A stretch of 12,500 nucleotides of DNA, taken from Theodoxus fluviatilis. Lineage: Eukaryota; Mollusca; Gastropoda; Cycloneritida; Neritidae. The stretch spans positions 107,378 to 119,877 of the forward strand of contig JAWQFJ010001120.1 in NCBI GenBank assembly GCA_034096865.1. The letters run 5' to 3'. Below are positions 1 through 7,475 of this stretch, piece after piece. The number at the start of each line of letters is the position of its first letter. The stretch's first letter is position 1. The position numbers were made by a program, and so were the translations under genes. The notes below the pieces were generated by a model. The model was not told the DNA's origin, did not search any database, and saw nothing but the letters and a program-made list of their open reading frames with translations.

Positions 1-939
1 CTTCTAAACTTTAAAGTATATTATATATTTATAAAGGAAAACATCTAAACTCCATACTATCTAGAATACGGGAAGAGGTTTCTGTCAGTTCAGAGAGTAT
101 TCTACATTATGTGCACTAGGGTTGTATTTGGGCAACACATGGAGAAGTTTATTCAAGGCACTCTGAAGTTTCCCGTGGCAATGGCGTCTGTTGGAAAGTA
201 AAGGCGCGTGCTGAAAAATTCAAGCAACTTTTTGACGTCTGCCATCAGTGACGTGACTTAAAATATTGTAATGGTTAAGCAGACTTTGGAAGAAACGAGT
301 TTTCTCCAACATTTGATTCCTTTTAGTTGAATATACATTAACAGGGGCAAAAAAGTGACATTTCGCTAATTGGAACATTTACATCACTGACCCACCCTTC
401 ATCGTTACGATGTACCTCTGAGCATGCGTAGAACTCACCACGTTTTCGAGCAGAGACGACAAAACATTGGAGCGAAGCGAGTGCGTTGTTCTCTCGCTTG
501 GAGCATCCAGAAACAGGAAGCGCAGATTGCGAGAGCCGAAGTCCCTGTCCTTCTGTCCAAGGTCTCCCCTTATCTCGCACCTCATCTTTGGCTGTCTTGA
601 CATCTTTCTCCAGCACGTCTCCAGACCGGTTCCACGCAAAGGACGCACAGGAGCCGGGGACGAGGGGACAGCGAGCAGAGACTAGACAAAGCCCTGGGTG
701 ACAAGACGCTCCTGCCAGTGGTGGACGCCGCCCTCCGCCTTCCTTTCACGTGCCAGTGAACACGGAGGCCAGGGCCTGGCTCTCGTCACCACAGCCACAC
801 GTTTGACAAGTTCAGGCCGTGTTATTAGCGCCCAAGATGTCGGAGCGAGTCGTTTGTTCTTCCTAACGCCTCTCTCCCCAGTGAGCCGTCGATAGTATCT
901 GGAGTTTGCTGGCCCCTGCTGCAGCCCCTATTAGGGCCA
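1..939. other. Unique DNA, no gene recognised
   Basis: This stretch holds no tandem repeat or transposon that I can recognise. The first 400 bases are AT-rich. From about 470 to 900 the sequence becomes GC-richer and contains short open frames on both strands. The longest are 92 and 89 codons on the minus strand between 338 and 648. They overlap each other in different frames, show no domain or motif I know, and lack convincing splice sites at their edges. I therefore do not call an exon, although a short unrecognised exon cannot be excluded from sequence alone. Confidence 0.5.
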
Positions 940-1075
940 CAAAGAGGCGCAAAATACAGCATAATGCTGGAAATTAATTAAGTGCCCCGGACCTGGCCCG
1001 GCGGAAAATGGTAATGTGCTGCGGACAATGGACACCAGGGAGCCATAGCCTCCTACGGTCCCCACGAAGCAAGGG
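940..1075. promoter_or_regulatory. Possible cis-regulatory element (homeodomain/SOX-like motif cluster)
   Basis: A compact block contains CACAAAG near 939-945, GCATAATGC near 959-967, TTAATTAAGTG near 974-984 (a homeodomain core running into an NK2-like AAGTG), GGTAATG near 1010, and GGACAATGG (SOX-like ACAATGG) near 1023-1031. The block is flanked by GC-rich DNA and has no open frame. Such mixtures of motifs are common in developmental enhancers of animals, but short motifs also arise by chance. The call is an inference from motif density only. Conservation in related genomes would be needed to support it. Confidence 0.22.
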
Positions 1076-1199
1076 GACGGCCACACACTGGACAGTGGTC
1101 AGCGTCTGACCAGATCATGGCTCTCATGCCCACAGAGAGATGACCAGCTCACTCAGAGGCGTGCAAGAGAGGCGATCTGTCTTGCGAAACACAAGCGCT

Positions 1200-1530
1200 C
1201 CTCTACTAAAAGTTTGATGGTAATTGTCCGTGAAAATTAGGATGGCATCATTAATCATCGTTTACTTTCACTACCACAGAAACGTTTGTTAGTGACAATT
1301 AGGAGATTTTAGATTTACTAATGTAGTTAGACATATACGATGTGTCACTGTTGCTTTCATCCCCACACACGATATGCCACGCTTGTTCTACCTTTCTTTC
1401 AAATTTTACTTAAAAAGAATTAGACGAAAATTTCCTGGATATCATCGTCAGTGGATAAAGCGCTATTTCAGAATAGTCGTAATTATCATTAGTGACAAAA
1501 TTAATTTTCTTGCCCTACGGATTTTTGTTT
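1200..1530. other. AT-rich intergenic block with repeated ATTA/AATTA motifs
   Basis: This AT-rich stretch has no useful open frame. It carries many TAAT/ATTA cores, for example GGTAATTGTCC (about 1219), CATTAATCATCG (about 1249), GACAATTAGG (about 1295), AATTATCATTAGTGAC (about 1481) and AAATTAATTTTC. Two of them share the string TTAGTGACAA (about 1289 and 1490). It could be a homeodomain-bound regulatory region or simply AT-rich intergenic DNA. No gene was seen between here and the polypyrimidine tract that starts at 1716. Confidence 0.3.
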
Positions 1531-1715
1531 ATGAAACCACGTGACGTAAAAGTATGCCAAGGAAGGAAAGGTTACGATTCGTTTTCGGGCGAGAGAAATG
1601 CAAGAGTGGCGTACAGCGGCCTATTCGTCAGTGTTGGCACGCTTGCTGACCACAGCTCGCCCCTGTCCACTGCTAGTGACCCAACGCTGACCCAGACTAC
1701 CGCTCTCTAATTGCT

Positions 1716-2460
1716 GTGACAACTGCCGTCTCTCCTCTTCTCCCACCCCACCCACTCCCCACCCCACCCCCCTCCACACCCCCTCTCCTCTCCCACCCTG
1801 CCCGCCCACCTCCTCACTCCCTGGACCCCCCAGCCAGGACACCCATCCCGTCTCGTCATCTCCCTTCTCCCCCACCATGTCTCAGCCACCGGCTCTTCTC
1901 CCAGCTTCCTCTGTTGTCCAACGATCTTGACTGGGACTAAAGTACTCCTTCTGTCTCTTCGCTCCCCCTCTACCCCTCCTTCTGGAAACCCCCTCAGCCT
2001 TCTCTATTCGTCCGCCTCCACCCTTCGTCGTGGACTTTCTTTTCTCCCTACACTACCTCTTCCTCTTCCTCATTGTGTCACCTCCTCTCAGAAGGCGCCG
2101 TCATTACCGGTTTCTCAAGAAGATCTCACCGCCTTTTCTTGCTTCTCCTCAGCAGGGCCTGTTCTCAACAACCGCAGTCTTTTGACAGGGGATGACCACG
2201 TCCCTAGAGACAGTAGCGCATCACATACGAAGTTCTGGGACGGCTACTCTGCGTCTGCTTGCGCAAGCAAGTCACTGCCTGACATCTCTTTCCCCTCCTT
2301 CACCACTCATCTTCACCGTCATCACACCTCCCTGTCTAGGCTCCACCCACCATCCACACCATGCTGACTCTCCCACTTCACACCCCACCCACCACCGACC
2401 TTTCTGACCCCTCTCACTCACGCGTCCACCCCCGCCCCCAACCCCCGCGACTGTAGTTCT
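1716..2460. repeat. Pyrimidine-rich (C/T) low-complexity region
   Basis: The + strand is strongly enriched in C and T for about 740 bases, especially 1730-1900 (runs such as CCCACCCCACCCACTCC) and 1955-2070. There is no fixed repeat period. Open frames here encode proline, serine and leucine-rich strings and reflect base composition, not selection. The opposite strand is purine-rich, so triplex or G-quadruplex formation is conceivable. It could also be a decayed microsatellite. Confidence 0.6.
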
Positions 2461-2990
2461 CTTGTCCCGTGGAAGGAGGGGGGCTGACCCTCGAGCCCCC
2501 AGATCTGCCCTGCCTCGCTACGTGGGGCCCTGCCCTGTGGGGCGGTGGAAGGTGCCCCCCGTGGCCGGATGTGTCAGTGGGGGCAAATGTTGTGATAGGC
2601 AGAGGGCAGCACCAGCGGTCAGGTGACATTTTCCCTGCAGGGACGTGAGAGGCGAGGAGGAGCCGACTGTCATTAGTGCAGGGGATAATGAAGTAATCGC
2701 CCTTCGCTGGAACAGAGGCCAGGGGAAGCCACTCTGACCGAGCCAAATTTCCCTTTCCTCTCTTAGCTCCCATATACTGTATTTCCCACCCCTCCTACCT
2801 CCTGCTCTTTCTCGACCCTCAGCCCACTCCCCCTTCCTGACCCGCCTGGTCTCAGCGCATCCAGTCCCTGTCCCACTCCATCCTAGAACCCCAGACGGTG
2901 TGGGTTCCGTCGCCCTGTACCACGCACTCCTGCTGCTCTCTCATCAGTCCGTGCTTCCTCTTGGCGGTCCTTCTCTGAGCTCTTTCCGCT
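2461..2990. other. Mixed unique DNA, no gene recognised
   Basis: From 2461 to 2770 the sequence is GC-rich and looks unique. It includes TGTCATTAGTG and GGATAATGAAGTAATCG near 2668-2701, which resemble homeodomain cores. From about 2770 to 2990 it returns to pyrimidine-rich DNA. A 119-codon open frame on the minus strand (2414-2773) has no recognisable domain and is proline and glycine-rich at its C-terminal end. I do not consider it a gene. Confidence 0.45.
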
Positions 2991-2994
2991 TCGG

Positions 2995-3170
2995 TCTCCG
3001 TCCTGTCGTCCGCCTCCTCGTCTGTGCGTGTGTTCATGGGTCTGTCTGTATCTCCGTCCTGTCGTCCGCCTCCTCGTCTGTGCGTGTGTTCATGGGTCTG
3101 TCTGTATCTCCGTCCTGTCGTCCGCCTCCTCGTCTGTGCGTGTGTTCATGGGTCTGTCTGTATCTCCGTC
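2995..3170. repeat. 56-bp minisatellite, 3 copies
   Basis: Three essentially identical 56-bp units begin at 3001, 3057 and 3113. Each starts TCCTGTCGTCCGCCTCC, contains TGTGCGTGTGTTCATGGG, and ends TCTGTCTGTATCTCCG. The preceding bases TCTCCG at 2995 match the end of the unit. The last copy stops at about 3168 and is followed by a degenerate GTCC tract. Because 56 is not a multiple of three, each copy is read in a different frame, so the overlapping open frames across it are artefacts. The near identity of the copies points to recent duplication. Confidence 0.93.
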
Positions 3171-3262
3171 AGTCCATCCGTCCGACCGTCCGTATGTCCT
3201 TCCGCCCGTCCGTTCAATCGTCCGTCCGTTAGTCAGTCCGTCTGTCTGTCGGTCGGTCTCTG
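3171..3262. repeat. Degenerate GTCC/GTCT tetranucleotide repeat
   Basis: This tract is built from GTCC, GTCT and GTCG tetramers with substitutions (for example GTCCATCCGTCCGACCGTCC at the start and GTCTGTCTGTCGGTCGGTC near the end). It continues from the 56-bp array, which itself holds TCTGTCTGTATC, and merges into the following dinucleotide repeat. It looks like one old compound microsatellite. Confidence 0.85.
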
Positions 3263-3264
3263 TA

Positions 3265-3266
<2 letters not shown>

Positions 3267-3310
<44 letters not shown>

Positions 3311-3316
3311 CGCACG
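3267..3316. repeat. (TG)18 followed by (CG)n tract
   Basis: An uninterrupted TG run covers 3267-3302 and passes directly into CGCGCGCGCGCAC. About 50 bases thus alternate strictly between pyrimidine and purine. Such sequence is the classic substrate for left-handed Z-DNA under negative supercoiling. Whether it forms here is unknown. Confidence 0.95.
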
Positions 3317-3520
3317 TTTATTTGTGAGTCTGTGAGTTTGTGTACCTGTGAGTTACAGTTTTTTTTCTCTCACTTTCTTCACATCTCCATGCACACATTC
3401 CGTGGCACATAATTTCTCACATCATATCTGTCACGGCTGTTTCGCCAACACATTCCCGCAGCCCTTTTGTCCATCAGCTCCCCCTTCTTCAGTGTTGCCA
3501 GGGGCGGATTTCCCAGGACT
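3317..3520. other. Short unique spacer
   Basis: This holds a run of eight or more T at 3358-3366 and otherwise unremarkable DNA. The string CAGTGTTGCCAGGGGCGGATT at about 3490-3510, in its CAGGGGCGGA part, resembles the starts of some hAT-type inverted ends. I found no matching reversed copy at the far side of the adjacent repeat, so I do not name a transposon from it. Confidence 0.4.
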
Positions 3521-3997
3521 GTGGATAGGCTACCCAAAGCAATAAAAAACAACCCAAAGCAACCAAAAGCGACCCAAACCAATCAAAAGCAGTCCAAACC
3601 AATCCAAACCAATCAAAAGCAACCCAAAGCAGTCCAAACCAATCAAAAGCAATAAAAACAACCCAAATCAATCAAAAGCGACCCAAACCAATCAAAAGCA
3701 GTCCAAACCAATCCAAACCAATCAAAAGCAACCCAAAGCAGTCCAAACCAATCAAAAGCAATAAAAACAACCCAAATCAATCAAAAGCGACCCAAACCAA
3801 TCAAAAGCAGTCCAAACCAATCCAAACCAATCAAAAGCAGCTCAAAGCAGTCCAAACCAATCCAAACCAATCAAAAGCAACCCAAAGCAGTCCAAACCAA
3901 TCAAAAGCAATCAAAAGCAACTCAACGCAGTCCAAAGCAATCCAAAGCAATCCAAAAGGCATTTCCCGTCAGTTGAAAAGTGATCACTGTATTCACA
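3521..3997 (+). repeat. 10-bp tandem array (CCAAASCAAT type) with 109-110 bp higher-order units; left arm of an inverted repeat
   Basis: About 42 copies of a 10-bp unit (CCAAACCAAT, CAAAAGCAAC, CCAAAGCAGT and variants) cover roughly 3531-3957. Above the 10-bp level there is a second period. AATAAAAA marks the starts of three near-identical blocks at 3541, 3651 and 3760, each of about eleven 10-bp units. The array is bounded on the left by GTGGATAGGC (3521-3530) and on the right by AAAGGCATTTCC and AAAGTGATCACTGTATTCACA (3977-3997). Both flanks recur in inverted orientation around the array at 4139-4318. Short glutamine and lysine-rich open frames across it are repeat artefacts. Confidence 0.93.
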
Positions 3998-4089
3998 CGC
4001 CACGCCCAATCAGTCAGTCCTTGTAATTAATCCGTGTCCAAAGCCAGACTCTGTCTGCTACTTTGTCCCAGTTTTGATAATGACTCCTA
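3998..4089. other. Unique spacer between the two inverted arrays
   Basis: About 92 bases of non-repetitive sequence separate the two arms. I see no gene or motif in it. If the flanking arms pair, it would form the loop. Confidence 0.6.
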
Positions 4090-4328
4090 TATGATTACAG
4101 TGCTCACTTTAAAATAAAAACGGAAACGCCCTTTGAATTGCTTTGGTGTGCTTTGGTGTGCTTTGGTGTGCTTTGGTGTGCTTTGGTGTGCTTTGGTGTG
4201 CTTTAGTGTGCTTTCGTGTGCTTTGGTGTGCTTTGGTGTGCTTTGGTGTGCTTTGGTGTGCTTTGGTGTGCTTTGGTGTGGTTTGGTGTGCTTTGGTGTG
4301 CTTTGGTGTGCTTGGGACTGCCTATCCA
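4090..4328 (-). repeat. 10-bp tandem array (CTTTGGTGTG on +), right arm of the inverted repeat
   Basis: Seventeen copies of CTTTGGTGTG occupy 4141-4310, with only single-base variants at three units (4201, 4211 and 4281) before a diverged end. Read on the minus strand the unit is CACACCAAAG, equivalent to CCAAAGCACA, so it shares the CCAAAGCA core with the array at 3531-3957. On the minus strand the array is preceded by TGGATAGGC (from + 4320-4328) and followed by CAAAGGGCGTTTCC and AAAGTGAGCACTGTAATCATA (+ 4090-4110). Both match the flanks of the first array. The cysteine, valine and leucine-rich open frames here are artefacts of the 10-bp unit. Confidence 0.93.
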
Positions 4329-4618
4329 TTGTCTGTGCAAACCACACACCCGCACAGTCTGTCAAGCATCGACATCTTATTGACGGCATCAGGCCAGTTC
4401 ACACAGAGTCAAACAAAAATGGTACCTACACCATAGTTTCTGTATGTCACATTTTGAGATATCCGATGCAAATGAATGAATAAAGGTTTATGTCTATCAG
4501 CCCCTGTGTACTATTGAAGGCATTGATCACGAAATAATCAGTACTAAATATAATTAGAGCAAGACTAGTCACGATTTCCAAGTTATTCGGCCCTGACGTC
4601 ATCGCATGGGAAGACGCG
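4329..4618. other. Unique AT-rich spacer
   Basis: No gene or repeat was recognised. The segment ends with CCCTGACGTCATCGC near 4591-4605, which contains the palindrome TGACGTCA, a consensus CRE/ATF site. It stands alone just before the 28-bp array, so I record it without assigning function. Confidence 0.45.
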
Positions 4619-5541
4619 GTGGGTCCATTCTGACCCCCACCCCACAGTGGGTCCATTCTGACCCCCACCCCACAGTGGGTCCATTCTGACCCCCACCCCA
4701 CAGGGGTCCATTCTGACCCCCACCCCAGAGTGGGTCCATTCTGACCCCCACCATACAGAGGGTCCAGTCTGACCCCCACCCCACAGTGGGTCCATTCTGA
4801 CCCCCACCCCACAGTGGGTCCATTCTGACCCCCACCCCACAGTGGGTCCATTCTGACCCCCACCCCACAGTGGGTCCATTCTGACCCCCACCCCACAGTG
4901 GGTCCATTCTGACCCCCACCCCAGAGTAGGTCCATTCTGACCCCCACCCCACAGTGGGTCCATTCTGACCCCCACCCCACAGTGGGTCCATTCTGACCCC
5001 CACCCCACAGTGGGTCCATTCTGACCCCCACCCCACAGGGGTCTATTCTGACCCCCACCCCAGAGTGGGTCCATTCTGACCCCCACCCCACAGGGGTCTA
5101 TTCTGACCCCCACCCCAGAGTGGATCCATTCTGACCCCCACCCCACAGGGGTCTATTCTGACCCCCACCCCAGAGTGGGTCCATTCTGACCCCCACCCGA
5201 CAAGGGGTTCAATCTGACCCCCACCCCACAGTGGGTCCATTCTGACCCCCACCCCACAGTGGGTCCATTCTGACCCCCACCCCAGAGTGGGTCCATTCTG
5301 ACCCCCTCACCCCACAGTGGGTCCATACTGACCCCCACCCCAGAGTGGGTCCATTCTGACCCCCACTCCAGAGTGGGTCCATTCTGACCCCCACCCCAGA
5401 GTGGGTCCATACTGACCCCCACCCCAGAGTGGGTCCATTCTGACCCCCACCATACAGTGGGTCCATTCTGACCCCCACCATACAGTGGGTCCATTCTGAC
5501 CCCCACCATACAGGGGGTCCAGTCTGACCCCCAAGCCATAG
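4619..5541. repeat. 28-bp minisatellite, 33 copies
   Basis: Thirty-three units of about 28 bp run from 4619 to 5541. The unit contains GTGGGTCCATTCTGACC followed by CCCACCCCACA. Variants include CAGAG for CACAG, CATACAG for CCCACAG (one unit near 4750 and a cluster at 5450-5515), and 26-27 bp units beginning CAGGGGTCTATTC. Each unit holds a small dyad (GGGTC-CATTCT-GACCC). All three minus-strand frames are free of stops, so long open frames of glycine, tryptophan and valine-rich 28-residue repeats appear in each. This follows from 28 bp times three giving 84 bp, and gives no evidence of a protein. The minus strand carries GGGG, GGGGG and GGG runs in every unit. Confidence 0.95.
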
Positions 5542-5549
5542 GGGGAGAT

Positions 5550-5735
5550 GCCATGTACAGAAAGACACAAATGGTGCATATCCCAAAATGTCCCAAGGCA
5601 AAACTTCTCAAAGATCGTATCTTCAGGTGTCGCACACAGGAAAACCACGTGTGTGACTTTCCAAGTCATCGACATTCACCTCAGATTTCGTATGCAGGGA
5701 AACACAAGTGGTGCATAGCCCGAATTTGCACATTT
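5550..5735. repeat. Diverged repeat modules containing GGTGCATA
   Basis: Two related segments occur here. At about 5557-5600 there is ACAGAAAGACACAAATGG followed by TGCATATCCCAAAATG. At about 5693-5730 there is GCAGGGAAACACAAGTGG followed by TGCATAGCCCGAATTTG. A third, more altered relative is at 6050-6095. They share the A/T-CA-GAGAAA-type core of the ~26-bp repeats that follow, so they look like longer, older members of the same family. No coding potential was recognised. Confidence 0.6.
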
Positions 5736-6095
5736 CGTGCCTTATGATATCGCATACGGAGAAATCTTATTGTTTTCATATCGTCTGCAGAGAAATGTTA
5801 TGATATCGTATTCAGAGAAATCATATGATATTGTATTCAAAGACATTTGATGAAATCGCATTCGGAGAAATCTGATAAAATCGTACACTGAGAAAACGTA
5901 TGATTTGGTAAACAAAAATGTTTAATATTGCATACAGATAAATCTGATGATAATTATCCTATACAGAAAAATCTGATAAAATTGTACACTGAGAAAACTT
6001 GTAATTGTGTATACAAAAACAATGTATCATATCGCATAGAGAGAAATCTTGTTATATCAAACACAAAGCAACGCAAGGTCTGCATATCCCAAAAG
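5736..6095. repeat. Degenerate ~26-bp tandem repeat, about 13 copies
   Basis: Successive units follow the pattern ATATCGCATACAGAGAAATC plus about six bases rich in T, G and A. Examples are ATATCGCATACGGAGAAATC (about 5746), ATATCGTATTCAGAGAAATC (about 5803), AAATCGCATTCGGAGAAATC (about 5851), AAATCGTACACTGAGAAAAC (about 5877) and ATATCGCATAGAGAGAAATC (about 6028). The units diverge strongly from each other, which implies an old array, in contrast to the neighbouring 28-bp array. An 80-codon open frame across it has no recognisable domain. Confidence 0.8.
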
Positions 6096-6310
6096 AGAAC
6101 TCCCCCTGGTCCCATCTTACAAAATCATGACCAGAGATACACACGTGATGCAAATCTCTGGGTCAGGTGAACTCTCCTGTCCCTGGAGATAGAAACGCGC
6201 AGAGATCGGAGTCAGTGATGACGACATCTGCACGGCTTCAAGGGGAGTCCCGCTGACGCTCCAGCCCTGTACACTGCTTGCCTGCAGCGCTGTTCGGGGT
6301 GGGGAGGCCA
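6096..6310. other. Unique spacer, no feature seen
   Basis: Mostly unique, moderately GC-rich sequence between the degenerate 26-bp repeats and the inverted-repeat element. I see no open frame, repeat or regulatory motif worth naming. Confidence 0.5.
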
Positions 6311-6318
6311 GGTGTCTC
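6311..6318. repeat. Candidate 8-bp target-site duplication, left copy
   Basis: GGTGTCTC here matches 6950-6957 exactly and lies just outside the left end of the inverted-repeat element. The exact element end on the left is blurred by the 16-bp repeats, so the assignment is tentative. Confidence 0.4.
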
Positions 6319-6949
6319 GATGCCGGCTCTCTATTGCGGGGGGCCGCTATTGCTGGGGGCCGCTATTGCGGGATTTTTTGGTCAAAAGTTCTTAAGGCCA
6401 TTTTGATTCTTTTGTTCAAAAACGCCAAAAAAAAGCTTAGAATTTTTGTTACTTTTTTCCAAAAAAATTCCCCAAAATTTCTTGATCGGATTTTATCGAT
6501 AGCGCTCAGCCTAGGCCGCACCCGCCACCCCGCCTGACTGACTTAGCCTGTCCGGGGAGTTTCACCTAAACCCGGACGCGTTACTTTATGTCACGTTTGC
6601 GTCCAACATCAGCGTCGGTCCTTGGAGTTAGGGCGTAGAGATCACCCGTTGAGAGTCAAACGTGGGATGGAGTTAGAATATAAAGCTTCACCCGTTATTG
6701 ATAAAAACTACGGCTACGGAACTTACAGGCAGATCCTGAAATGCAAAAAAAAACATACAATTTTTGTTTTGGCGTTTTGGGACAAAAGAATCAAAATGGG
6801 CTACAAGAATGTTTGTAATTTTTTTTAACGAAAACATTTCCTAGTTTGTTTTTTTAAGCAACAAAAACTTTCTCTTTTTTTGCGTTTTAGGACAAAAGAA
6901 TCAAAATGGCCTGAAGAAAAAAAAAATCCCGCAATATCGGCCCCTCCCC
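6319..6949. mobile_element. Probable non-autonomous DNA transposon (long inverted ends, MITE/fold-back type)
   Basis: The left end (about 6357-6472) reads GGGGCCGCTATTGCGGGATT, then GGCCATTTTGATTCTTTTGT and A-rich DNA. The reverse complement of the right end (6945 back to about 6839) reads GGGGCCGATATTGCGGGATT, then again GGCCATTTTGATTCTTTTGT. This gives inverted ends of roughly 105-115 bp. A second inverted copy of the same core lies inside at about 6690-6812 and extends the match to the left copy as far as TTTTATCGATAG (6490-6501) versus TTTTATCAATAA. No transposase frame is present in the 630 bp. The sequence GGTGTCTC occurs at both outer edges (6311-6318 and 6950-6957), an 8-bp candidate target duplication as made by hAT-type transposases. 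The family is not identified. Confidence 0.7.
6331..6372. repeat. 16-bp subterminal direct repeat, 2.5 copies
   Basis: CTATTGCGGGGGGCCG (6331), CTATTGCTGGGGGCCG (6347) and CTATTGCGGGA (6363) lie head to tail at the left end of the inverted-repeat element. The right end has only one such motif (ATATTGCGGGA on the minus strand). Subterminal repeats of this sort are where transposases of several families bind, but local slippage is an equally good explanation. Confidence 0.85.
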
Positions 6950-6957
6950 GGTGTCTC
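6950..6957. repeat. Candidate 8-bp target-site duplication, right copy
   Basis: GGTGTCTC follows directly after the right end of the inverted-repeat element and matches the left copy. A C/T-rich stretch follows, so a chance match is possible. Confidence 0.4.
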
Positions 6958-7440
6958 CCCCCCTCTCGCTCTCGCCAGCTTACGCTCCAAGTGTTATGGC
7001 CCCGATAGCCAAAGCTCAGTAACTCGCTCTCTTCGAAATGCGTCGTGTTCATCGGTGCAAGATCCTGGCTGGGATGTCTGGAAACCATGGCCGCATCTGG
7101 AAGTGGCGTCACATCCGTCGGATGAGGTGTCTTGGGGCGGGACGGAGTGTCTGGGACGCCAACGACCTGACGCCCAGTGGCGCCGTGACAGCGTGCATGG
7201 ACTGCTGATGGACTCGGAGGTGCCAGTCCTTTGATGTGTCACCTTCAAGATCGCCCCCACCCCCCTCGACGGCCTATCAATGAACCTGGCTGGACGTCCT
7301 GCCAGGCCGTGCACTGTCCATTCAGAGATGGTCAGATGCCTAAAATTGATACCACTTAGTCCCCACTTGGTGTCCATCGGGTGCTTACGTGTTTGTCCTT
7401 CAGCAGTTCTCATCGCCTTGACAGGTCGCGCTTAGAGCCA
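6958..7440. other. GC-rich unique block with an unassigned minus-strand open frame
   Basis: This block is GC-richer than its surroundings. A minus-strand frame stays open for 139 codons (7413-6994) and includes TSSDGCDATSRCGHGF. I do not recognise the product. It is arginine, serine and threonine-rich, without hydrophobic segments or known motifs, and another minus-strand frame overlaps its end. It may be a chance frame in GC-rich DNA or part of a repeat that I cannot identify. I leave it as a described but uncalled region. Confidence 0.35.
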
Positions 7441-7448
7441 GACACTGC

Positions 7449-7475
7449 GGAGTTTGTCGGTTTAATTCAAACTCC
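7449..7475. other. Perfect 8-bp stem-loop
   Basis: GGAGTTTG (7449-7456) and CAAACTCC (7468-7475) form a perfect 8-bp stem with an 11-base loop. It is not followed by a T-run and is not part of a recognisable RNA gene. It may be fortuitous. Confidence 0.5.

Noticed and set aside
338..648. Two overlapping minus-strand frames of about 90 codons
   Set aside because: Different frames over the same DNA, no motif and no clear splice sites.
3490..4089. hAT-type transposon starting at CAGGGGCGGA near 3499
   Set aside because: No reversed matching end or 8-bp flanking duplication was found around the 10-bp array.
4447..5675. Several minus-strand frames (up to 214 codons) encoding glycine/tryptophan-rich repeats
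   Set aside because: All three frames over the 28-bp array are open, so no single frame is favoured. The ends lie in unrelated unique DNA.
6994..7413. 139-codon minus-strand frame as a gene
   Set aside because: Low-complexity arginine/serine/threonine-rich product with no known motif; left as an uncalled region.
7449..7475. tRNA or small structured RNA at the 8-bp stem-loop
   Set aside because: No cloverleaf, B-box or other stems around it.
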